Source: Mycetocola miduiensis
Lineage (GTDB): Bacteria > Actinomycetota > Actinomycetes > Actinomycetales > Microbacteriaceae
Length of the DNA: 64,000 bases
Assembly: GCF_900115155.1 (NCBI RefSeq)
Contig: NZ_FOVM01000002.1
Coordinates: forward strand, 126,550 to 190,549
Reading direction: 5' to 3'
The position numbers and the translations under genes are program-made. Position 1 is the stretch's first letter; each line of letters opens with the position of its first letter. Shown here piece after piece: positions 51,368 through 60,135 of this stretch. The notes under the pieces are model-generated. The model was not told the origin of the DNA and made no database searches. It worked only from the letters and a program-made list of their open reading frames with translations.

Positions 51368-51436
51368 ATGCGTTCAACGTGCCTCACCTCAGAAACTTCT
51401 CCGCTGAGGAGCCAAGGGGAAGGGTTCCGGCATTGA
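51368..51436 (+). CDS. 22-codon leader ORF coupled to the CHAT operon
   Basis: ATG 51368 follows GAGGTGAG (51351-51358), the best ribosome site in the region. It encodes MRSTCLTSETSPLRS and seven more residues, ending in TGA at 51434-51436. That stop overlaps the TTG (51433) of the next frame as TTGA. Translation of the leader would thus deliver ribosomes to the hydrolase start. No homology is expected in so short a peptide. Confidence 0.5.
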   Translation: MRSTCLTSETSPLRSQGEGFRH

Positions 51437-52797
51437 GCAATCAACTTGACCCGCGAGGTTTCATCGCTATGGAAGGCGGCGACAAAGCCCCGTACTTCAT
51501 CATCCCCTTCGATGAGCGCGGGAGCTGTGTCGGACCGCGTGCCCAGGAAGAACTCATCAGGCAGTCGGCGGACGCCACCGATGTCTACCTGTTCTCCCAC
51601 GGGTGGAACAACGACTGGTCAGGGGCGACGTCGCTATACCGTCGGTTCGTTGACGAGTTCCTCACGGTGCGGAAGGAGTACTGGCCGGAGCCAGATCGAC
51701 CGTACCAACCGATTCTCGCCGGGGCTTTCTGGCCCAGCATCCTGCTCGTGGACGAATCGGAGGCAGCGCCCACAATCGCCGGCGCCAACGATGGGGGTGA
51801 TGGCACGTTCTCTGAGTTCATCCCAGAAGTGCTCGCTCTCTCGGCGACCCTGCCTGTGGATGACCGTGAACGGTTCTATGAACTATTGAGCAAACCCTAC
51901 GTGGACCGTGAAGAAGCGCTCGAGATCGCGACAATCGCATACCCGCATCTTGATGCAGTCGACACCGACCTCTCGGAATCCTCGGGCGGGCCTGAACAGC
52001 TGGCGGAAAGCTGGATGCAAGACGAAGGCGCCGAGAGGACAACTCGCGTTGGCGGGTACGTCGGGGACTCGGCACCCGAGATGAAGCCCCAGGCGGCCGG
52101 CGGCGGATTCCTCGCCAATCTCGACGTTCGCGGCCTTCTCAGTAAAGTCCGCCCTCGGACGATTATCCGGTCCCTCAGCGTTCTGACGATGAAGGATCGT
52201 GCTGGAACGGTGGGGGCGAACGGTGTTGCGTCTCTGCTTGCCCGTCTCGCCGCGGAATCGGACAACAAAGCCCGAATCCACCTGGTCGGTCATTCGTATG
52301 GCTGCAAAGTGGCCCTCTCGGCTCTCTGTGCTCCGGACGACGAACATGCCGTCGAGGTCGACTCGGTGTTGTTGTTGCAGCCGGCGGTCTCGTGCTATTG
52401 CTTCGCCGACAAGAACGGGATTCCAGGAGTGCCACACCCGGGTGGCTACCACAAAGCGCTCGAACGCAGTCGCCTTCCCGTCGTCTGCACGTTCAGCAAC
52501 AGGGACATCCCTCTTTCGAGCCTGTTCCACCTCGCGGCCCGTCGCCAGTCCGATCTCGGAGAGGTGAAGATCGCCGGTGCGCCTCCGAACCGATATGCCG
52601 CTCTAGGCGGATACGGCCCGCAGGGCGTAGCAGCCTCCGACGTCATCGATGCGAGACCCGCCCCGCGGAGGTATGAGGAGTTCTCGAGAACGGATGTGAA
52701 AGTTCTCGGCGTGAAGTCTCACGATCTCATCAGAGGCCACGGTGACGTCAGCTCACCGGTGACGGCCTGGATGCTCCTCGAGCAAGTTCGAAGGTGA
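51433..52797 (+). CDS. Alpha/beta hydrolase, first protein of the CHAT operon
   Basis: About 454 residues from TTG 51433 (RBS AAGGGGAAGG); GTG 51379 would add 18 residues but lacks an RBS. Oxyanion region VYLFSHGWNNDW, nucleophile Ser288 in HLVGHSYGCKVAL, and a candidate catalytic His near the C-terminus in RGHGDVSS. The acid would be near SNRDIPLSSLF. A long insertion between about residues 95 and 270 is helical and acidic, probably a lid or interaction domain. No signal peptide, so it should be cytosolic. The likely activity is lipase or esterase; it may be the effector or a zymogen cleaved by the proteases that follow. Its stop overlaps the next gene (GTGA). Confidence 0.8.
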   Translation: MSNQLDPRGFIAMEGGDKAPYFIIPFDERGSCVGPRAQEELIRQSADATDVYLFSHGWNNDWSGATSLYRRFVDEFLTVRKEYWPEPDRPYQPILAGAFWPSILLVDESEAAPTIAGANDGGDGTFSEFIPEVLALSATLPVDDRERFYELLSKPYVDREEALEIATIAYPHLDAVDTDLSESSGGPEQLAESWMQDEGAERTTRVGGYVGDSAPEMKPQAAGGGFLANLDVRGLLSKVRPRTIIRSLSVLTMKDRAGTVGANGVASLLARLAAESDNKARIHLVGHSYGCKVALSALCAPDDEHAVEVDSVLLLQPAVSCYCFADKNGIPGVPHPGGYHKALERSRLPVVCTFSNRDIPLSSLFHLAARRQSDLGEVKIAGAPPNRYAALGGYGPQGVAASDVIDARPAPRRYEEFSRTDVKVLGVKSHDLIRGHGDVSSPVTAWMLLEQVRR

Positions 52798-52799
52798 CC

Positions 52800-54164
52800 A
52801 TGGCGGACGTAGTCAGGTCTGAGAACGACCTGCCAACCCTTCGAGTCCACATGAGTTCCCAGGGCGAGGCGCAGTCGGACCAATCCATACCAGTGGCCAT
52901 CTTCGAGGCAATGCGCGGCAAAGGGGACGCCAGAAGAGTCGGCTCAGTCCCAACCCGCTCCCTCGGGCTGCCTGACTGGATGAAAGCCTCCGATACTCTG
53001 CCGGAAGAGCGACTTCGGATCCCGTCTGATCTCGCCGCCTCCATCTGCGAGGAGCTCTCTCGGATCGATGATCACGACCCGTGTTTCTGGCTCGAGTTGC
53101 CCTCGCCGCGGGGATATCTTCATCTATTCCCCTGGGAGCGATTCCTCTCTCCGATCCTGGGTCGGCCTCTGATCCGACTCCCGTACTTCAAGCTGCGACC
53201 CGAAGCCCCAGGAACAGCGCTCCATGTCGTCCTAGCGGCAGGCGGGGCCGTTCGAGAAACTCCTCTATGCGACATCGTCAAAACTCTGGCGGAAACGTGG
53301 ATGCACTCCACGACGTGGACGGTGACCATAGACGTGTTCGTTCAGGCCGACGCGTCGGCAGACACGCACCGGCTGCTGAGCTCAGTGCCGGGCGTTACAG
53401 TCCACGATCCGCCAACCGGCGCCCCAAGCCCCGATTATCAGGTCGATCCCTCGTCTGCAGCCGGTCGAAGCAGGTGGTTCACGTGGATCGGCGAACAACT
53501 GACGGGCCGTTCCGTTGACGTGGTCCACCTTGTGAGCGACGGCATATTTCTCGCCGGTCGGGGAGCGCTGGCCGTTCCGAGCTTCGAGCCAACACTGCCA
53601 GGGAAGACCCGTTCGGATGCCATTTCTGCGACCGAAGTGTGCAGGGCGCTCGACCGGGTGGGAGCGTTCTCCTTCGTCGCGACCTCGTGTCCGGGTAACC
53701 CTTCACCGGCTGCAATGCGCGACCTGTCCGATGTGGTTGCACAATCGCGCCCGGGTGTCGTGGCATTCCATGAGTTCGACGAGGACCGAAGGGGCACCGA
53801 GCTGGTCGCCGCGCAGAAAATGCTCTTCGACGGCGAACCCCCCGGTGAGCCACTGCCTGGCGCTATCTGCTGGAGCCACCCGTCGTTCGTCCGGTTCCCC
53901 GAACCGCCTCAGCTCTCGAAAGCCGACGCGACGACAAATCTTCTTTCAGATCTCACCTACTCCGTGTTGGCCAGTGCCGACACTCCGGCCTGGGTGGCTG
54001 CCGGAGCGCGGGCGCTCGAAGGACTCCACGCCCGCGCGCTCGGCGCCGACGGGTTCCATATCGATCCGGAGGTCGAGGTTGCGCTCCATGCGGTTGCGAA
54101 ATCATTCAACGACACCGTGCACAACGTGATCTCCAACAACGGTGAGGTGAGTCCACATGGATGA
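52800..54164 (+). CDS. Divergent CHAT-like protein with lost catalytic histidine
   Basis: About 454 residues; GTG 52794 or ATG 52800 (GAAGG just upstream). It parallels the next gene: LFPWERF near residue 112 corresponds to the CHAT LPWEAL, VDVVHLVSDG near 241-250 to LHFFCHG, and VATSCPGNPS near 296-304 to VLNACSS. So Cys299 may be kept, but the catalytic His position is Asp (SDG), which would make it a pseudo-protease or regulator. The C-terminal segment (LLSDLTYSVLASADTPAWVAA split) is helical. It overlaps the CHAT gene by 8 nt. Family assignment rests on hand alignment of short motifs. Confidence 0.65.
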   Translation: MADVVRSENDLPTLRVHMSSQGEAQSDQSIPVAIFEAMRGKGDARRVGSVPTRSLGLPDWMKASDTLPEERLRIPSDLAASICEELSRIDDHDPCFWLELPSPRGYLHLFPWERFLSPILGRPLIRLPYFKLRPEAPGTALHVVLAAGGAVRETPLCDIVKTLAETWMHSTTWTVTIDVFVQADASADTHRLLSSVPGVTVHDPPTGAPSPDYQVDPSSAAGRSRWFTWIGEQLTGRSVDVVHLVSDGIFLAGRGALAVPSFEPTLPGKTRSDAISATEVCRALDRVGAFSFVATSCPGNPSPAAMRDLSDVVAQSRPGVVAFHEFDEDRRGTELVAAQKMLFDGEPPGEPLPGAICWSHPSFVRFPEPPQLSKADATTNLLSDLTYSVLASADTPAWVAAGARALEGLHARALGADGFHIDPEVEVALHAVAKSFNDTVHNVISNNGEVSPHG

Positions 54165-55488
54165 AGAGCGCATCGTGCTGAAGCTCGAAAGCGACAGCGC
54201 AATCATCGACGGATCGCCCGTCGTCCGTTTGCTCATCAGCGAACCGACGGAAGCGTCTGGGATGTGGCCATTCGAGTGCACCGAATCGGATGCGGAGTTC
54301 GTGGCGTTGGTCGATGGGGTCGGGGCGGAGCCCGTCGCCTCGGCTGGCCGACGGCTGCTTTCCGCGATCACAGCGAACGAAGGACCGGCCGGCGTCCTGA
54401 CCACTGCCTTCGGGATTCCGGCGGACCTTGGTTCGTACCATCCGATCTATATCGACCTCGGTGGGGCCCTCCCGTTCCAGGAGTTGCCATGGGAAGCACT
54501 GTGCCGGGAGGACGGAGGCTTCCTGGCGTTGCAGCAGTGGCCAGTCGGTCGAATGCTCAACAGTCGCGCCAGTCCGGTGAAAGTACGAAAGTTCCAACCT
54601 CCCCTCAAAATCGCCGCCGTGCTCTCCTGCCTCGGCGTCTCAGCCCTAGAGGAGTGGGAAGCTCTCAAAACCGCGGTCGACAATTCCCCGCTCCCGATTG
54701 ATCTGCTTTTGCTTCTGTCGGAGACGGCACTCGTGACCGAGATAAACAAGCTGGGCCTGCCGTGGGTCACGGTGGACCTCGTTCCCAGCGATCGTCTCGA
54801 CCTCGCCGCGAAGATCACCTCCCACGCGCCCCACATTCTTCACTTCTTCTGCCACGGCGACACCGCGGGAAGTCCTCACCTGAACGTGGCAACCTCCGTG
54901 GACTGGCTCAACCGGACAGGGCCGAGCACTCACTGGCTGACAGCACCGACCATCAGAGGTCTCGTCCAACCTCCCGCCGAACCACCATGGGCCATCGTGC
55001 TCAATGCCTGCTCAAGCGCCGACACCGGACACTTTTCTGGCGCACAATCGCTCGCCGCCGATTTGGTCAGGGAACACGGCATCCAGGCTGTCGTCGGAAT
55101 GATTGAGCCGGTCCTGAGTGGCGACGCAGCTCGATTCGCCGGCAGCTTCTACACGTCACTCTTCAGGGCAGTGCATTCCATGTTCTTCGCAGGAGATGGC
55201 TCAGCCCAGCCCGGTGGCAACGGTGAGCGCGTACTTGATTGGGCCACGCTGACGGTCGAGCCCCGGACAATCCTGAGCCAGGAGCCGCCGGATGAGGATT
55301 TCGCCGCGGCTGCGCGGAGGAAACAGTGGATTCGACCGGCGCTCACCGTTCGCCGTGACCCCTTCAGGCTGGAGATTTCGGCCCCGGTTCCCGCGGCCAC
55401 GCGCCTTGAGGACGAGATGACCAGCGCGATGGCCGAGGTGCTCTCCGGCATCGTTCCAGCCAGGCCGGGTCCACAACTACCGACCTGA
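54157..55488 (+). CDS. CHAT-domain cysteine protease (caspase-like)
   Basis: 443 residues. An N-terminal domain of about 90 residues is followed by a CHAT domain with the hallmark IYIDLGGALPFQELPWEAL (92-115, in pieces), catalytic H233 in ILHFFCHGD and catalytic C285 in AIVLNACSSADTG. The helix QAVVGMIEPVLSGDAARFAGSFYTSLF (split near 310-336) is the standard CHAT C-terminal signature. No TPR array is fused, unlike most known CHAT effectors, so sensing must come from the partners. It overlaps the upstream gene by 8 nt; the next gene starts 26 nt downstream. Cytosolic protease, target unknown. Confidence 0.9.
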   Translation: MDEERIVLKLESDSAIIDGSPVVRLLISEPTEASGMWPFECTESDAEFVALVDGVGAEPVASAGRRLLSAITANEGPAGVLTTAFGIPADLGSYHPIYIDLGGALPFQELPWEALCREDGGFLALQQWPVGRMLNSRASPVKVRKFQPPLKIAAVLSCLGVSALEEWEALKTAVDNSPLPIDLLLLLSETALVTEINKLGLPWVTVDLVPSDRLDLAAKITSHAPHILHFFCHGDTAGSPHLNVATSVDWLNRTGPSTHWLTAPTIRGLVQPPAEPPWAIVLNACSSADTGHFSGAQSLAADLVREHGIQAVVGMIEPVLSGDAARFAGSFYTSLFRAVHSMFFAGDGSAQPGGNGERVLDWATLTVEPRTILSQEPPDEDFAAAARRKQWIRPALTVRRDPFRLEISAPVPAATRLEDEMTSAMAEVLSGIVPARPGPQLPT

Positions 55489-55513
55489 AACAGCATCGCG
55501 GAAGGAAGCCGTC

Positions 55514-56986
55514 GTGAGCTCGCCACCTGAATCATTTGAGGATCTCAGCACCTTCGATGCGCCCGACGTGGATGAGGCGCAGGTCGTCCGAACAGATGCG
55601 TGGACCGGGGACCGGGTCGCTGAATCGCCCGTTGGTTCGGGTTATGGCGGTTGGGCGGCGGCACCAGCGGTTCTGCCGACCGATGGTGCCATGTTTCCTC
55701 CGCCGCCTGCATCACCCGAAGACTGGGAGGACACGCGCGTCGGCTGGGGTCTCGTGTTGCCTGACCGGCAGGGATGGTCCCCGGAACAACTCGCCAGAGC
55801 CGAAGACGCTCGCCCGTCCGTCCGAGAGCTTCTCGCCAGCAGACCAGCATCGAAAGTACTCCGGTATGTCCGCGATGGGAAGTTTTCGACGTGGGTGTTG
55901 CGCGATTACGCGAACGGGGGAGACCGCCCAGTAGACACCTCGCCTCCTGGTACAGGACCGGATGGAATCCCGGCGTACCTCCTGATCATCGGAACTCCGC
56001 AGGAGATCCCATGGAACGTGCAGTACCAGCTGGGGTTGGTCCGACGGGTTGGCCGACTGGATCTGCCTGATGACGGCCTCGACAACTATGTGCAAGCGCT
56101 CATGACCGGTTGGAAAGACAGTGAGGGCCGGTACGAAAACCCACTCGTGTGGTCGGTTGTGCACAGTTCGGATGACATTACCTCCCTCATGCGCGACGCG
56201 GTAGGAGCGCCGTTGCACGGTGCCTTCAGTGCAGATCCTGACCTTGCCGGAGCATCCTTCATCGATGGGGGCACGACGCCGGCCACGCGTGAGGCACTTC
56301 GCGATCACCTTGGACGGTTGAAACCGCTGGTCATCGTCACGACAAGCCACGGGCAGATCGGTCCTCCCGGTGATCCGGAGCTGATGCGGAGTCAACTGGG
56401 AGCGATCGTCGACGCGGAGTTCACTCCCGAGCGCTCCGCCGATCTTCTTGCAGGCTGGAAACCCGATGGCGCGATCTGGTTGGCCCAGGCCTGTTGTTCT
56501 GCGGGTTCGCAGTCACCCAGCATCTTCGACGGTCTTTTCGAACCGACCTCCGCGGTCGGATCGGTACTCCAATCCGCGGCTTCGATGGGGGCCATGGTTT
56601 CGCCACTGCCGCGCGCTCTCCTCAGTGCGTCACGCCCGCTTCGAGCCTTCATCGGGCATGTAGAGCCGACCTTCGATTGGACAATGACCTTCCCCCCGAC
56701 ACGTCAGCAGCTGACTCATTGGGCTCGCGAAACCATGTATACCGGCGTGTATGGAGGGTTGCCGATCGGACTTGCCATGGAAATGGCCGGCTTGTACCAA
56801 CCAGTAGGGCCGTTGCTCCTGCGGCAGTCGACGGCCTTGCGGACGTATGCAAGTGAAACTGACGAGACGGAACGAAAGCGCAGCCTCGATCTGGCTCTGT
56901 ACGGGAAGGTCACCGCCTACGATCGCGCCTCGACAGTGCTGCTCGGCGATCCAACGGTGTCGATCCCTTTGCCCGTCAGGGGATGA
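55514..56986 (+). CDS. C25/caspase-fold cysteine peptidase-like protein
   Basis: 490 residues from GTG 55514 with GGAAG upstream. The first 75 residues are Pro/Ala/Gly-rich and probably disordered (GYGGWAAAPAVLP; MFPPPPASPEDW), a possible pro-segment or tether. The catalytic fold shows His279 in VIVTTSHGQIG and Cys327/Cys328 in IWLAQACCSAGS, and ends in TVLLGDPTVSIPL, the GDP motif common near the C-terminus of gingipain-type C25 peptidases. No secretion signal, unlike classical gingipains, so it should act inside the cell. A hydrophobic-looking helix (GLPIGLAMEMAGLY) is present near 416. Last gene of the operon, followed by a strong terminator. Confidence 0.78.
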   Translation: MSSPPESFEDLSTFDAPDVDEAQVVRTDAWTGDRVAESPVGSGYGGWAAAPAVLPTDGAMFPPPPASPEDWEDTRVGWGLVLPDRQGWSPEQLARAEDARPSVRELLASRPASKVLRYVRDGKFSTWVLRDYANGGDRPVDTSPPGTGPDGIPAYLLIIGTPQEIPWNVQYQLGLVRRVGRLDLPDDGLDNYVQALMTGWKDSEGRYENPLVWSVVHSSDDITSLMRDAVGAPLHGAFSADPDLAGASFIDGGTTPATREALRDHLGRLKPLVIVTTSHGQIGPPGDPELMRSQLGAIVDAEFTPERSADLLAGWKPDGAIWLAQACCSAGSQSPSIFDGLFEPTSAVGSVLQSAASMGAMVSPLPRALLSASRPLRAFIGHVEPTFDWTMTFPPTRQQLTHWARETMYTGVYGGLPIGLAMEMAGLYQPVGPLLLRQSTALRTYASETDETERKRSLDLALYGKVTAYDRASTVLLGDPTVSIPLPVRG

Positions 56987-57022
56987 CCATTCGGATGCGC
57001 GCGGGAACATCGCGGAAAAACA

Positions 57023-57058
57023 CTCATGGGAGGCCGGTACGAACCGGCCTCCCATGAG
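57023..57058. terminator. Terminator hairpin closing the CHAT operon and the MHS gene
   Basis: Perfect 16-bp stem ctcatgggaggccggt / accggcctcccatgag around ACGA, between convergent genes. On the minus strand it is followed by tgttttt, so it is a strong terminator for the transporter gene and probably serves both directions. Confidence 0.85.
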
Positions 57059-57076
57059 CTGTTGATCAGTTGTGAC

Positions 57077-58408
57077 TTATCGTGCGTCTTCGGCGGCGAG
57101 CAGTTCGGCCACGCGACGACGCTCCGCCTTGCCCCAGGTCTCGCGAGCGGTGAGGATGCCGATGAGGCCGATCGTGGCAGCCAGGAGGACGACGAGTGAG
57201 GCGCCGGGCCAGCCGACCGCGCCGACCATCAGAGCCGCAATGAGCGGTGCGAATCCGCCGACCGATGCCGCGATCTGGTAGCCCATCGACGCACCCGAGG
57301 TACGAGTCGTCGTTCCGAACTGCTCGGTCAGCAGCGAGCCCTGCACTCCGGTGAGCGTGGCGTGAATGATGCCGATACCGAGAATGAATGTGAGCACTAC
57401 GAGCGCCGGAACGGCGTCATTGGTGAGCAGGTACATCGGGAAGGCGAACGCCATCGCGGCGACACATCCGGCGATGTACAGAGGCTTACGGCCGACCTTG
57501 TCACTCAGGGCTCCCGCCGCGAAGGTGACGAAGATCGCCACAACGCTCGCTGCGGTGATGGCACCGAGTGCGATTGGCCGGATGTCGGGGAAGCGCTCTG
57601 ACATGTAGTTCAGCAGGTAGGTCGCGGTGGAGTAGTAGGTGAATGACTCGACGATGCGGAGCGAGACGACACGGAGGATGCTCTTCCAGTCGTTGCGCCA
57701 CGCGGTCAGGAACGGGTTCTTCACAATCTCACCTGACGCCTTGGCGTCTTCGAACTCGGGCGACTCGCTGAGGCGCGACCGCACGAACAGGGCCGCGATG
57801 ACCAGCACGGCGCTGAGCAGGAACGGCGTGCGCCACTGCCAGTCACCCTCGAGTCCCGCGCTGAACACGAACATCGCGCTGGCCATGGCGATACCGAGCG
57901 GGTTGCCAGCCTGGGGGATGGCGGCGTACATACCGCGACGGTTTGCCGGAGCGTGCTCATAGGCCATGGTGATGGCTCCGCCCCACTCTGCTCCGAAGGC
58001 AAGACCCTGGATGATGCGGATGAGCACGAGAAGGACCGGCGCGAGGACGCCGACCGTGGCGTAGGTCGGGAGGATGCCGATACAGAAGGTGGCGGCACCC
58101 ATAACGATCATGGCTGCAACAAGAACGGGTTTGCGACCGAACTTGTCAGCCATGTATCCGCCGATCGCTCCACCGAGCGGCCGCATGAGGAAGCCGACGG
58201 CCAGGGTGGCGAAGCTGAGGAGGGTGCCAATGAATCGGTCCTCTTCGGGGAAGAAGACGGCGCCGAAGTACAGGGCGGAAGCGGTGCCGTAGGCGATGAA
58301 GTCGTAGTTCTCGACGCTCGTTCCGATGCCGGCTGCGATCGATGTCTTCAGTCGGTCGGGTGAGCCGCGAAGCGACTTCCGTGGTGGGGCGGTGACGGTG
58401 TTCGTCAT
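57077..58408 (-). CDS. MFS transporter, metabolite:H+ symporter family
   Basis: 443 residues, twelve TM helices. GIGTSVENYDFIAYGTASA is the MHS N-terminus, YMADKFGRKPVLV the loop 2-3 motif, FGAEWGGAITMAYEHAP the helix 5 region, and DKVGRKPLYIAG its second-half counterpart. Third gene of a minus-strand operon with a PfkB kinase and RpiB-like isomerase, so it probably imports the sugar or polyol those enzymes use. AAAGGAG precedes ATG 58408. 57 nt separates it from rpiB. Confidence 0.92.
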   Translation of the reverse strand: MTNTVTAPPRKSLRGSPDRLKTSIAAGIGTSVENYDFIAYGTASALYFGAVFFPEEDRFIGTLLSFATLAVGFLMRPLGGAIGGYMADKFGRKPVLVAAMIVMGAATFCIGILPTYATVGVLAPVLLVLIRIIQGLAFGAEWGGAITMAYEHAPANRRGMYAAIPQAGNPLGIAMASAMFVFSAGLEGDWQWRTPFLLSAVLVIAALFVRSRLSESPEFEDAKASGEIVKNPFLTAWRNDWKSILRVVSLRIVESFTYYSTATYLLNYMSERFPDIRPIALGAITAASVVAIFVTFAAGALSDKVGRKPLYIAGCVAAMAFAFPMYLLTNDAVPALVVLTFILGIGIIHATLTGVQGSLLTEQFGTTTRTSGASMGYQIAASVGGFAPLIAALMVGAVGWPGASLVVLLAATIGLIGILTARETWGKAERRRVAELLAAEDAR

Positions 58409-58465
58409 AGGGATCTCCTTTGATCGTACCGGCGCGTGTGCGCGCGGCAGGTTTGGTTGGGTGGG

Positions 58466-58936
58466 TTAGGTCAGGACAGGAACAAGGGGTGCGGTGCGGT
58501 CGTCGAGCGCGTTCAGTTTTGCGACCCGGCGGCGGGTGTCTTCGTCGTCGTCGAAGGTCGCGTTGAGGAAGTTCGCGACGATCTCGCCGATGAAGGCGCG
58601 CGGTGCGAGCCAGGCGCCGAGCGCGATGGCATTGGCGTCGTCGTGCTCAACCGCCTGGTGGGCGGAATACGGTTCGTTCGCCAGTCCGCAGCGGATGCCA
58701 TGGATCTTGTTGGCGGCCATGATGGCGCCAGCGCCGCTGCCGCAAACGAGGATCGCCCGATCGGCACGACCGTCGAGCACCGGAATGCAGGTTGCGGCCG
58801 TGATGTCGGGAAAGTCGACGGGATCTGTGCTGTGCGTACCGCAGTCGATGACCTCATGACCGAGCGCCGTGATGGCGTCATGCACGAGTTGTTTGTAGGG
58901 AAAACCGGCGTGGTCGGCCCCGAGGGAAACTTTCAT
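58466..58936 (-). CDS. RpiB/LacAB-family sugar-phosphate isomerase
   Basis: 156 residues, the normal size. D8-H9 in SLGADHAGFP, active-site C65 in LVCGSGAGAIMAANK, and ANEPYSAHQAVEHDDANAIALG (split near 86-107) are the family features. Interconverts aldose and ketose phosphates (ribose-5-phosphate, or allose, galactose, erythrose derivatives). The CGSGAG loop differs slightly from the CGTGIG of typical RpiB, so the substrate may be another sugar phosphate. It overlaps the kinase gene by 4 nt. Confidence 0.92.
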   Translation of the reverse strand: MKVSLGADHAGFPYKQLVHDAITALGHEVIDCGTHSTDPVDFPDITAATCIPVLDGRADRAILVCGSGAGAIMAANKIHGIRCGLANEPYSAHQAVEHDDANAIALGAWLAPRAFIGEIVANFLNATFDDDEDTRRRVAKLNALDDRTAPLVPVLT

Positions 58937-59946
58937 TCGTTGCTCCAGGTGGTGTTGTTGACGATGCCGCTGTCGATCAGGACGGCGGCCCGGTCGACGT
59001 CGTGGCGATAGGGGATTGAGTCGGATGCGCCCGGCCGGGTCACGGTGAGCCCGGCGGCAGCCCCTGCGATACGCAGATGTTCGGCTGAAATGTCTTCGAG
59101 CGGAAGGTCGCTCACCAGGTAGCCGATGAACGTGTCGCCCGCTGCCGTGGTGTCGACGACGTCCACCGCTGCCGCCGGTACGCTCTCGGTGCGGTCGCCA
59201 TCGATCACGATGGAGCCGTCACCGCCGAGCGTGCAGACGACGACGGCGTCCAGTCGCCTGCCGACGGCGCTGATGAGTTCATTGCGGTCTTGCAGGGCAA
59301 AGCCGAGCAACTCGGCGACGCAGAGGAGTTCGTGTTCGTTCACGACGAGAACGTCAATGGCGTCGGGGATGTCGTCGAGCGATGCGGGTGCAGGAGCCGC
59401 GTTCCAAACGACGGTCGCTCCAGCGGATCGTGCGGAGCGTGCCGCTGCGGTGCCCGCAGACGGAGGAAGTTCGTTCTGCAGGACGACGATGTCGGTCGGG
59501 CCGAGGTCGGTGAGAAGAGCACGTACATCGTCACCGTCGAGGAGTCCGTTCGCGCCGGGCACGACAACGATGGAGTTCTCGCCGGCGTCGTCGACCGTCA
59601 CGACCGCGTAACCGGTGTGCACCCCGTTTCGGACGGATACCCGGTCGACGTCGATTCCGTCCGACCGGAGCCGGTCCCGAGAATCGGCACCGGCGTCGTC
59701 GTCGCCGACGGCGCCAACCATGATCACCGTTGCGCCTGCTCGGGCCGCTGCAACCGCCTGGTTCAGGCCTTTTCCTCCGAGCCCGGTGTCGAGGCGACTT
59801 CCGGTAATTGTTTCTCCGGGGGAGGGATGCCGCGGGGTCCGAACAAGAATGTCCCGGTTCACACTTCCGACGACGAAGACTCGGCGGTCCGCGTTCGGCC
59901 CGGAATCCCGGACCACGCTGTGAACGGCATCCTTGGTGATCGACAT
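58933..59946 (-). CDS. PfkB-family carbohydrate kinase (ribokinase-like)
   Basis: 337 residues from ATG 59946, placed by GGAGGATC just upstream; the longer frame to 59991 would include the operators. N-terminal VGSVNRDILVRTPRHPSPGET, GGKGLNQAVAAARAG near 75-89, and the anion-hole/catalytic motif DTTAAGDTFIGYL near 283-295 with catalytic Asp. Phosphorylates a pentose or similar sugar with ATP. First gene of the LacI-controlled operon. Confidence 0.92.
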   Translation of the reverse strand: MSITKDAVHSVVRDSGPNADRRVFVVGSVNRDILVRTPRHPSPGETITGSRLDTGLGGKGLNQAVAAARAGATVIMVGAVGDDDAGADSRDRLRSDGIDVDRVSVRNGVHTGYAVVTVDDAGENSIVVVPGANGLLDGDDVRALLTDLGPTDIVVLQNELPPSAGTAAARSARSAGATVVWNAAPAPASLDDIPDAIDVLVVNEHELLCVAELLGFALQDRNELISAVGRRLDAVVVCTLGGDGSIVIDGDRTESVPAAAVDVVDTTAAGDTFIGYLVSDLPLEDISAEHLRIAGAAAGLTVTRPGASDSIPYRHDVDRAAVLIDSGIVNNTTWSNE

Positions 59947-59960
59947 GATCCTCCGACGAC

Positions 59961-59990
59961 TGGAAACGTTTCCAAATGGGAACGTTTCCA
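59961..59990. promoter_or_regulatory. Tandem LacI-type operators upstream of the kinase gene
   Basis: tggaaacgtttcca (59961-59974, perfect palindrome) and tgggaacgtttcca (59977-59990), centres 16 bp apart, 15-44 bp upstream of the kinase start. Classical LacI/CcpA-family sites. Confidence 0.9.
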
Positions 59991-60135
59991 AATATTGCCG
60001 GATGGAATGTCAAAACGCAAGTTTGTTGCCGAGTAAATTCTCGATGTCCGCCTTCTGAGGGCCCGGAGCACGAGTCAGGTGCGCGCAGGAACCCCCGCGC
60101 GGGAATTGCACGGCACGCCCGGGTGCAGGAGACTA

